From assembly GCA_032718475.1 (NCBI GenBank), contig JAUCBJ010007181.1, positions 1-39,448 on the forward strand: a DNA stretch of 39,448 nt, read 5' to 3'. Each line of letters opens with the position of its first letter. Within the stretch, counting starts at the first letter, position 1. Both the position numbers and the translations under genes were made by a program. This document shows positions 31,170 through 39,448 of the stretch, one piece after another. This DNA comes from Nemertoderma westbladi (taxonomy: Eukaryota > Xenacoelomorpha > Nemertodermatida > Nemertodermatidae). The notes below the pieces were generated by a model. It saw only the letters and a list, made by a program, of their open reading frames with translations, did not search any database and was not told the DNA's origin.

Positions 31170-33850
31170 ATGGCTCAATCCAATGAAACATTTGATTGCA
31201 GAATTTGTCAAACAAGAACATTTTCTAGTGGCTATGATCTTCTTGTGCATTACAAACATGTTCATATGGTGCTAACATCATCACAATACCTACCATGCAT
31301 TTTCAATTGTTGCTTATATACCTCTAAGAATTTAGATAATCTTAAACATCATATTACTCATATGCATTCTGGCATGAATGCCGATAATGCAAGCATAATT
31401 ATTAACTGTAACATATGTGAGTTAGGATTTGATTCATTTAAGAAGGTTCGAAGCCATGTATTTTCAACACACCCGTATAGTTGCAAAGAATGCTTCTTTC
31501 TTGATTGTCAATATTCAGCAATAAATAAGCATACTTTCAGTGCTCATATATCTAAAAGCCATCTTAGTGAATATGTAGATAGCTGTTCTAACTTAGAAAG
31601 GGTGCTGAAACCGTGTTTTCTTGTTTCGGTATCAAATAACAGCATAAGCATAGATGTACCAGTGTCGATAAGTGAAATTGAGAGAGAAGATAATGATATT
31701 GTTCAGGATGTTTTTGATGAGGGATACAGTGACTGTGATATGCTGAGAAATACTGCATTTTTTCTAATGAAACTTCATTTCGATTATGGAATTCCATACT
31801 CAAAGATAATGCCACTCATTCATGATTTGAATGAGCTGAATATCATGTCATTAGACAGGATGGTGAAGGATCATTCTATAGATGCTTCTGCTATTAATGA
31901 GATTAAAGACCACTTTCCACTCACTAAATATTGTACACCCATCAGTGGGGAACTTTCGAGCATAAAAAAGGTTAAGTCCTATGTTCAACAAAATTGCTAT
32001 AATATATATGTAAAGCCTGTTAAAGTAGCCCTTCCTGATGATGTTGGCCCGAAATCATTTTATTATTACATTCCAATTGAAAAGTCTCTGGAGGTCTTAT
32101 TAAGTAATGACATTGTGGCCCATAGTTTAGTGTTTGAGAACGAATCCAATATAAATTCCATTGAGAAATCGTCAATAAATTCCCATGAGTCTGGTCAGAT
32201 TTATAAACTTAATACGTTTTTTCAAGGTGAGTCTCACATAATTAAGATGGCACTTTATTATGATGACTATGGTCTTACAAATCCTTTGGGTACATCTCGG
32301 AAGAAAAATAAAGTCAGTGCTGTATATTGGACATTGTTAAATTTACCTTCTCATCTACAATCTGCTCAAAAGTTTATACAATTGGCAGTCTTAGCAAAAT
32401 ATGTAGACATTAAGAGACATGGGTATAGTGTCATTTTTGATGGTTTAATTAAAGATATAAAACAATTGGAGCATGGCTGCAATTTTGGCCCAGGGCATGG
32501 CGTACTCAAAGTTGGTTTATGCTATATAACCTCAGACAATCTTGGGGCCCATTCCATTGGTGGTTTTGTGGAGAGTTTTGGCCCTAATGTCAGATACCCT
32601 TGTCGATTCTGCATGATTACCAATAGTGATATACAGGACATAAATGTAACACCTGAAAAATTTATACTACGGTCAAAACTGTTGTATGATTTACAGACGA
32701 GTGAGGATGCCGATCTTCTAGAGTTGTATGGTGTTAAGAGAAATCAGCATTTAGTGGTCTTCAGTCTTTTCATATAGCTGAGGGTCTGCCTCCTGATCCA
32801 ATGCATGATCTTCTTGAAGGGATTGGCCCTCTTGAGTTAGCAATGGTATTCAAAGCGTTAACAATTTCGAATTCCTCAGTGCAATCTCTGGATAATGTAA
32901 ATGTAAAGATAAACATGTTTAATTACAAAGGGAAGGACGCCACAAATAAACCATATGCAGCACTTACAACAAAGAGCTCCGTATTTAGTGGGACAGCAGC
33001 AGAAATCAGAACACTTTTCAGAATACTTCCTGTGATTTTTGAAACTGAGATTAAATTGGATAACATGCTTCTATGGGATATCTTATTAATTCTCAAAGAT
33101 ATTATTGAAATAGTATTCTCCAATTCTATACAACAAAGTGATATAGTTGAACTGAGCACTCTAATAAGAGAACATAAACTTATATATCGAGAATGTTTTC
33201 CTGATGAAACTTTTAAACCCAAACACCATTTCCTTGACCACTACCCGAAACTTTATGAATTATTTGGACAGCTGTCTCAATATTCTGTGTTTCGGAATGA
33301 AGCAAACCATTCCTATTTTAAAAGATCAATTTCTAAAGCTCACAATTTTAAGAATTTTTTGGGCACAATGGCTGAAGAACATCAGTTGCATTTGGCATAT
33401 TATTTAGGAACCATGAGTTACATTTCGTCAGAAATGCCAGTGTTTCCTAGTGGTATTACTAGCGGTTCTTCTGTGACGGTATTTTCTCAACCTGAGTGCA
33501 ATTTCGTGGAAATTAGAGGAATTAAGTACTCAGTTTCAAACTTCCTTTATTTAAAGACTTTGAGGAAACTGTGCATGATTGTTAAGATTTACCCAGCCTC
33601 TGCAACCTCCATTGATTTTCTTTGTAAGGTATTTCGCTGGGAAGTGGATGAAGCGCTTCATCTTTCTGTTATCACCGACTTTGTCCAATATAAGACATTT
33701 CGCATTTGCGAATCTGGAATATTTACTGAAGATTTTGATTTAATGCCTTTGGTTTCTTATATTAGCGGCGTTGATTCTAATGTTGTTTATGTTCCTTTAA
33801 AGCACAGACCACTTTTCTTTCGTCACTACTTTCAATATATGTGCCACTGA
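31170..33850 (+). CDS. C2H2/Tnp2-like transposase gene, one frameshift
   Basis: About 900 codons in two frames joined near 32745. Codons up to KRN and from SAFSGLQSFHIAEG onwards are one protein split by a one-base change. The N-terminal part has degenerate C2H2 fingers (CRICQTRTF..H..H, CNICELGF..H..H and others, residues 10-130). The core resembles animal Tnp2/CACTA-type transposases: ALYYDDYGLTNPLG (Asp365/366), YWTLLNLP, TSDNLGAHSIGGF (Asp456), PCRFC (478-481), and in the second frame PMHDLLEGIGPLEL. A C-terminal FKPKHHFLDHYPKLYELFG..EANHSYFK segment follows. I infer Asp, Asp and the Glu of HDLLEG as the catalytic triad. It lies 294 bp upstream of a SAM-domain gene on the same strand. The frameshift could be decay or an assembly error. 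Confidence 0.78.
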
Positions 33851-34144
33851 TAAACAGAACACCTTAGAGCAAGAAATATAAAATTAAAACTGTATAATTA
33901 AATAACAATTTAGAGAATTTCTAAAATATAATTTCACTGGAAGCACAGTACCGGTATATAATTTATTTATGTATTAGATATAAATATATATATTAATATG
34001 TAAAGTTTCTATAACAGATAGTTGTAGACAGTATAACAGATAAACAGATACAGATAATACTGTAATATTATTATTATTAGTCTATATATATACTACAAAA
34101 CGACATCCGTATATATAATATAATATATATCATTGTGAGCTAGA
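33851..34144. other. Short spacer between transposase-like and SAMD3-like genes
   Basis: AT-rich, with TATATAT runs. It would hold the transposase 3' end and the companion gene's promoter or 5' UTR. Confidence 0.5.
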
Positions 34145-35083
34145 ATGACATCTGCAGAGTCAGAATGGATTGCCTTTTTATCAAAGTACTCGTTTACAGA
34201 GGAAACACTTCAAAAATTTAAAGAAGGTGGAATTAATTCGACCGTTGCTCTTCAATTGACACCATTTGAGGAATTATCTTCCCTCAAATTTCAAATTGGG
34301 CAAGTAAATCTTGTAAAGAAGGCTCAAAATGATATCTCTAGTATGTTTCATGGACAAGATACTGTTTCTGGTACTGGTATTCAAGCAATTCCTGGGTCGA
34401 GTATGTCTGCAGCTCCTATTCTTCGTTGTAACACCGCAACATTCGCTAACAGTTTCGTTATGCCACAATATGGAATTGATATAGAACAAAGAATGAAATA
34501 CATTGAATCCCCCGCTAATCTAGTCACTCAGAAGAAACTGAAGGGTTTGCTTCTAACCCCACTTGTCCAGGCAATGCATGAGATTAATGCATATCCTACA
34601 CTTATGGACTTCCGACTTGTAGCTAAGGAATTGATAACGCGATTCCCACAACTTAAATCTCAAGATCCTTTGGATACAGCTGGTATCGAAGTATGGGTTA
34701 TCCGTCTCCAAAGTAAGATGAGTGACCTCCGTCGTGAATTAGCTAAGTATGGGTCTGCAGAGGTTGCGGTTAATTCAGGAAAGAGGAAAGGTGTCAACAC
34801 CAATAAAAATATTAAGAAAGCCAGACGAGGAGTAGTAAACTATTTCCCAGAGAAGTCTCTAAATGTCACTGCAGACATGGAAGAAACATCAATTATATCT
34901 ATGCAATCGGAAATGAATACTATGGAGACAGATTCTGTGGATGATGTCTGTGGGTCAACTCCGAGCCCAACTCTTATAGTTGAAATGCATACAACATTTC
35001 CTACTAGGAGGAAGGATGTAGTTTCAAACATGCCCGTGAATGACATCATCGCTAAGTGGCCTGCACTAAAGGAATTCGACATT
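34145..35083 (+). CDS. SAMD3-like companion gene, exon 1
   Basis: The ATG at 34145 (A at -3) opens 313 codons that end in phase 0 before a GTTAGT donor at 35084. Residues ~5-65 form a SAM-like helical domain (EWIAFLSKYSFTEETL, LTPFEELSSLKFQIGQ). Residues ~125-200 (LTPLVQAMHEINAYPTLMDF, LVAKELITRFPQL, VWVIRLQSKMSDLRREL) match the conserved block of SAMD3-like proteins multiplied in fish and invertebrate genomes. A basic stretch (KRKGVNTNKNIKKARR) precedes an acidic, low-complexity part. It ends at WPALKEFDI, and the protein continues into exon 2. The role is unknown. SAM domains generally mediate protein contacts. Confidence 0.8.
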
Positions 35084-35275
35084 GTTAGTACAGGCATGGC
35101 ATATGTGATATGTATTTAAATTATACATATATTTGTCTGGTTCACACTCCCTATAGTTATATTTTGTTGTGGCTAGGCTATATGATATATTATTATTGGT
35201 TGTACCGCAACTCCGTAATGGGCTTTTTTAGTTACAAGTATTAAAGAAAGTAATTTTTTAACCATTTATCTCTAG

Positions 35276-35506
35276 GTTTGTCAGGAATTCCGTCTCCTAA
35301 CGAATATGGATTTAGACTGGAAGTTATTAGAACCTCACACATCAAACCTCATAAAAATATTCAAATCTACTTCCCCGACATCGCGTCGTATGGCAATTGA
35401 GAAAGAGATGAAACGGGCTGAGGCATGGGGTTGTTCGAGTAGAGTTTCTATTTTGATGGGCCTTAATGAATATTTCCAAGGTTCATCAATAGAAATAAGG
35501 GATCCT
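35276..35506 (+). CDS. SAMD3-like companion gene, exon 2
   Basis: The acceptor is tttatctctag (ends 35275), followed by 77 in-frame codons starting VCQEFRLLTNMDLDWKLL and ending IEIRDP at a consensus GTAAGT donor (35507). Phase 0 at both borders joins exons 1 and 3 without disruption. The LLEPHTSNLIKIFKS segment corresponds to the helical region that follows the WPAL motif in SAMD3-like proteins. Confidence 0.78.
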
Positions 35507-36302
35507 GTAAGTACCAGTACTTCGATACGTTAGCTTCAGTAGTGCTAACCGATTCTACCCCTGGCACTTGCCTTTCTATTTATTCCACTTCTATTGAAAA
35601 GACTTTCTTAATTTGCATATCCTATCTCTAACAGGATATCTTAAGAGGGAATTACAAATAAATAAATATATATAGCTGGTTACGCTTTACGAAAAAATAT
35701 ATTTTTAATATTTTACTTCTGTTTAAGGTTTTGGTGGCTCTATCCTGAATCCGTACCAGTGATAATCTCCTCTCCCCTGTCAACATTTTTTATCAGAACG
35801 CTCCTAAAATTTTAACAGGCTTTGTTCAACCTATAGTGACCAATTTGGAAAACAAAAATTTCAATTTATTGCTAATACCGCTTCGCGCAGCACGTCACAA
35901 ACTCAAGAGTTCTTATATTTTTTGTAAAAAATCTAATTTTAAAATGAGCGACATTTACTCAATTTTCATTAAATATAACTGAAATTCGATATACAGACAG
36001 TCCAGCATAGGTACTTAATGATGTTAAAAAAATTTGTCATGAGAGATCGATTTTCCCTTCGTGCAGCACGTGAGAAAAAATATTGTCCCAATGTATATTT
36101 TTCATGAAGTACGCACTTCTCCTGCAGTCCTGACTGCCTGAGGTGGACTGCACACAACACATAAATCATTTCTATATTTCTGTAAAAGCATTTTGTAAAG
36201 CATTTCTGTATTTTAGTACCGGTACCGGCACCGGTACTGCTGTAGGCCTACTGTGTAGCCTACCATTTAAATACGGTACTGGTAGGCCTACCGGCTGACC
36301 GG

Positions 36303-36585
36303 TTGTTTTGGTTAGAAAATCCCGCCTCATCTGTAACCTGCTCCTTTGCCTGATTTGGTAAAGTGACCGTTTATTGTTTTGGTTAGAAAGGCCCGCCTCT
36401 GTAACCTGCTCCTTTCTCTCAATTGGAAATGTTATCGTTTATTGTTTTGGTTAGAAAATCCCGTCTCTGTAACCTGCTCCTTTCCCTCAATTAGTTAAAT
36501 GATCGTTTATTGTTTTGGTTAGAAAATCCCGCCTCTGTAACCTGCTCCTTTCCCTGATTTGGTAAAGTGACTGTTTATTGTTTCC
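36303..36585 (+). repeat. 68-bp tandem repeat, ~4 copies
   Basis: Units begin TTGTTTTGGTTAGAAAATCC and include CTGTAACCTGCTCCTTT. Starts are at 36303, 36374, 36442, 36510 and 36578. Individual blocks also occur near 200-405, 26780-26830 and, reversed, 28345-28385. Confidence 0.88.
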
Positions 36586-36593
36586 GGCCTTAA

Positions 36594-36845
36594 CCTTCTC
36601 CACAGGCATAGATAAATAGCCAGAATGGTAATTAAAAGTATTGTTTTGGTTAGAAAATCCGGCCTTAACCTTCTCCACAGGCATAGATAAATAGCCAGAA
36701 TGGTAATTAAAAGTATAAGTCTTTCTCCACAGGCATAGATAAATAGCCAGAATGGTAAATAAAAGTATAAGTCTTCCGCCACAGGCATAGATAAATAGCC
36801 AGAATGGTAATTAAAAGCATAAGTGTTTCACCACGGGCATAGGGA
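36594..36845 (+). repeat. 52-bp tandem repeat, ~5 copies
   Basis: Units contain CACAGGCATAGATAAATAGC and CAGAATGGTAATTAAAAGTA. Starts are at 36601, 36676, 36728, 36780 and 36832. The first interval is 75 bp because a 23-bp piece of the adjoining 68-bp repeat (TTGTTTTGGTTAGAAAATCC) sits inside it. Confidence 0.88.
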
Positions 36846-37235
36846 AAATCGACAAAAAAATTGCCCCCACTGGTACGGATTCAGGTCATTACCGTTTTGG
36901 TGGTTGGTGGAGTAGAATTAAAAAGCAGTGTGCTACAGTTCCATAACACATTCTCGTTTATAAATTAATAATTTAGCTGAATTGTCACAATAAATTTTTA
37001 TTTTAATTAGCCCATCAAACAAATTTTTTGATCTTTTTTCATCTTTTGACCTTAATCACCACTTCTAAACTTTTGAATTTTTATGTGTTATTCATTTATT
37101 TAGAATTGATATATTATAATTTAACAATTTTTTTTTTCGAACACCCCCCCCCCCCCCCCCCCCTCACATGTGTAACAAGTTTATATATATTTTTCCAATA
37201 TTGATCACAACAGTATTTTTATTTTGTTTATACAG

Positions 37236-37562
37236 GAAGACGCCGAAACTCCAGGATTTGGGGATTTGGAAAGTGACGAGTCACGCACTGGAGAGCTCGG
37301 TGCAACTGTTCGCATTGCGATAGTGGTCCATAGTGGTCCTCCGGAAGAGTTTGAATGTTGTATTCTAACTGTCGAAGGGAAAAAGATAGGAAAGGTCTTA
37401 CATGGAATTGATACAGCTGTTCTTTTTGCCGTCGGACTTATATTTTCACTCAATTTTATTTACCCCGATCCCCTATTCGATTTTATTGGTTCTTTGCTGA
37501 CGGGTACCAACCCGTATTATACCAAGAGTAGACGGCTGCGTTCTAATTTATACTCGTATTAG
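37236..37562 (+). CDS. SAMD3-like companion gene, exon 3
   Basis: The acceptor is tttatacag (ends 37235), followed by 108 codons to TAG at 37560. The sequence FECCILTVEGKKIGKVL, then LFAVGLIFSLNFIYPDPLFD, matches the C-terminal beta-rich/helical block of SAMD3-like proteins (EGK..., NIxYP). The full product has 498 residues. The stop codon is followed within a few bases by the 26-bp minisatellite, so the repeat forms the 3' UTR or immediate downstream region. Confidence 0.75.
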   Translation, partial: EDAETPGFGDLESDESRTGELGATVRIAIVVHSGPPEEFECCILTVEGKKIGKVLHGIDTAVLFAVGLIFSLNFIYPDPLFDFIGSLLTGTNPYYTKSRRLRSNLYSY

Positions 37563-39448
37563 AAGATAAGTGTCGGCTTTATATTGTACTCATATAAGCG
37601 TCGGCTTTGTACTCTATATAGGTTTTGCCTTTATACTCATAAGTGTCGGTTTTATATTGTACTCATAAGTGTCGGTTTTATATTGTACTCATAAGTGTCG
37701 GCTTTGTATTGTACTCATAAGTGTCGGTTTTATATTGTACTCATAAGTGTCGGTTTTATATTGTACTCATAAGTGTCGGTTTTATATTGTACTCATAAGT
37801 GTCGGTTTTATATTGTACTCATAAGTGTCGGCTTTGTATTGTACTCATAAGTGTCGGTTTTATATTGTACTCATAAGTGTCGGTTTTATATTGTACTCAT
37901 AAGTGTCGGTTTTATATTGTACTCATAAGTGTCGGCTTTGTATTGTACTCAAGTGTCAGCTTTGTATTGTACTCATAAGTGTCGGCTTTATATTGTACTC
38001 ATAAGTGTCGGTTTTATATTGTACTCATATAAGTGTCGGCTTTGTACTCCTAAGTGTCGGCTTTGTACTCATAAGTGTCGGCTTTGTATTGTACTCATAA
38101 GTGTCGGCTTTATATTGTACTCATAAGTGTCGGTTTTATATTGTACTCATAAGTGTCGGTTTTATATTGTACTCATAAGTGTCGGCTTTGTATTGTACTC
38201 AAGTGTCAGCTTTGTATTGTACTCATAAGTGTCGGCTTTATATTGTACTCATAAGTGTCGGTTTTATATTGTACTCATATAAGTGTCGGCTTTGTACTCA
38301 TAAGTGTCGGCTTTGTACTCATAAGTGTCGGCTTTGTATTGTACTCATAAGTGTCGGCTTTATATTGTACTCATAAGTGTCGGTTTTATATTGTACTCAT
38401 AAGTGTCGGTTTTATATTGTACTCATAGTGTCGGTTTTATATTGTACTCATAAGTGTCGGCTTTGTATTCATAAGTGTCGGCTTTATATTGTACTCATAT
38501 AAGTGTCGGCTTTGTACTCATAAGTGTCGGCTTTGTACTCATAAGTGTCGGCTTTGTACTCATATAAGTGTCGGCTTTGTACTCTATATAAGTTTTGCCT
38601 TTGTACTCATAAGTGTCGGCTTTGTATTGTACTCATAAGTGTCGGCTTTGTGCTCATATAAGTGTCTGCTTTGTGCTCATATAAGTGTCGGCTTTGTGCT
38701 CATATAAGTGTCGGCTTTGTGCTCATATAAGTGTCGGCTTTGTGCTCATATAAGTGTCGGCTTTGTATTCATAAGTGTCGGCTTTATATTGTACTCATAT
38801 AAGTGTCGGCTTTGTACTCATAAGTGTCGGCTTTGTACTCATATAAGTGTCGGCTTTATACTCATAAGTGTCGGCTTTGTATTGTACTCATATAAGCGTC
38901 GGCTTTGTACTCTATATAGGTTTTGCCTTTATACTCATAAGTGTCGGTTTTATATTGTACTCATAAGTGTCGGTTTTATATTGTACTCATAAGTGTCGGC
39001 TTTGTATTGTACTCATAAGTGTCGGTTTTATATTGTACTCATAAGTGTCGGTTTTGTACTCTATATAGGTTTTGCCTTTATACTCATAAGTGTCGGTTTT
39101 ATATTGTACTCATAAGTGTCGGTTTTATATTGTACTCATAAGTGTCGGCTTTATATTGTACTCATAAGTGTCGGTTTTATATTGTACTCATAAGTGTCGG
39201 TTTTATATTGTACTCATAAGTGTCGGTTTTATATTGTACTCATAGTGTCGGTTTTATATTGTACTCATAGTGTCGGTTTTATATTGTACTCATAAGCGTC
39301 GGCTTTGTACTCTATATAGGTTTTGCCTTTATACTCATAAGTGTCGGTTTTATATTGTACTCATAAGTGTCGGTTTTATATTGTACTCATAAGTGTCGGC
39401 TTTATATTGTACTCATAAGTGTCGGTTTTATATTGTACTCATAAGTGT
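37563..39448 (+). repeat. 26-bp minisatellite with higher-order structure, runs off the window
   Basis: Units are close to ATAAGTGTCGGTTTTATATT plus GTACTC. Variants have CGGCTTTGTATT, a shortened CGGCTTTGTACTC, and a divergent CTCTATATAGGTTTTGCC unit that recurs at about 37611, 38582, 38911, 39059 and 39309. A segment at about 37929-38126 is repeated almost exactly 250 bp later (38179-38376), showing higher-order duplication. No gene is present. Confidence 0.95.

Larger units (their letters stand above)
35507..37235 (+). other. Intron 2 of the SAMD3-like gene, repeat-filled
   Basis: A 1.7-kb intron. Inverted 18-mers CCTGAATCCGTACCAGTG (35743-35760) and CACTGGTACGGATTCAGG (about 36869-36886) bracket most of it. 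Between them lie two direct copies of a GCAGCACGT-containing motif (about 35881 and 36057) and two tandem arrays (listed separately). A C homopolymer of about 20 lies at 37143-37163. Confidence 0.65.
31170..37562 (+). mobile_element. Candidate two-gene DNA transposon or remnant (transposase + SAM protein)
   Basis: Grouping inferred from the tight, same-strand arrangement of a Tnp2-like transposase gene and a SAMD3-like gene, and from the transposon-like multiplication known for both types in animals. CACTA elements similarly pair a transposase (TNPD) with an accessory DNA-binding protein (TNPA). I did not find matching terminal inverted repeats around the pair, so borders are those of the coding parts only. 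Confidence 0.45.

Noticed and set aside
1-39448. tRNA, rRNA or other structural RNA genes
   Set aside because: No tRNA B-box/acceptor combination or rRNA-like conserved block was recognised; hairpins seen belong to palindromic repeats.

Overview
This window looks like nuclear DNA from an animal, probably a marine invertebrate. I cannot place it to phylum from sequence alone. The evidence is spliced exons with GT..AG borders, animal gene families (a Ly6/three-finger GPI protein, ADP-ribosylarginine hydrolase, DDX51 helicase, C2H2 zinc finger protein), CR1/L2-type LINEs, many small inverted-repeat transposons, and long AT-rich spacers with several minisatellites. The short palindromic words AGGCCT and ACCGGT recur throughout the spacers.

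Layout. 1-1.5 kb: the last two exons of a Ly6/uPAR-type GPI-anchored protein on +. 1.5-6 kb: spacer with a G-homopolymer and at least three inverted-repeat (MITE-like) elements. 6-10 kb: two intact, apparently intronless, GC-rich genes on -, ADPRH (ARH1-type) and DDX51. DDX51 carries DEGD instead of DEAD and an eight-copy heptapeptide repeat. 10.6-17.2 kb: a palindromic foldback element split by a nearly full-length CR1/L2-group LINE on -. The LINE's ORF1 and ORF2 lie in one frame separated by UGA-CUA. 17.2-20.5 kb: an AT-rich repeat, a 27-bp repeat, and an 18-bp minisatellite split by a frame-broken second LINE on +.

21.1-22.6 kb: an intact, intronless gene on + for a TIR-HEAT protein with a predicted N-myristoylation signal and a polybasic patch. 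This is the best candidate for a little-described immune or NAD-linked effector. 22.6-27 kb: spacer with a hAT-like nonautonomous element, a 24-copy 47-bp minisatellite with a perfect palindrome in most units, and a small MITE. 27.1-28.3 kb: an eleven-finger C2H2 protein on -. 29.9-30.8 kb: a foldback element with ~160-bp inverted arms and a perfect 9-bp target duplication.

31.2-37.6 kb: a two-gene unit on +. The first gene is a zinc-finger, Tnp2/CACTA-like transposase with one frameshift. The second is a three-exon SAMD3-like gene coding for 498 residues with a SAM-like domain. I read the pair as a possible autonomous DNA transposon or its domesticated remnant. A 26-bp minisatellite with 250-bp higher-order structure starts right after the second gene's stop codon and runs off the window. 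No rRNA, tRNA or CRISPR array was seen.
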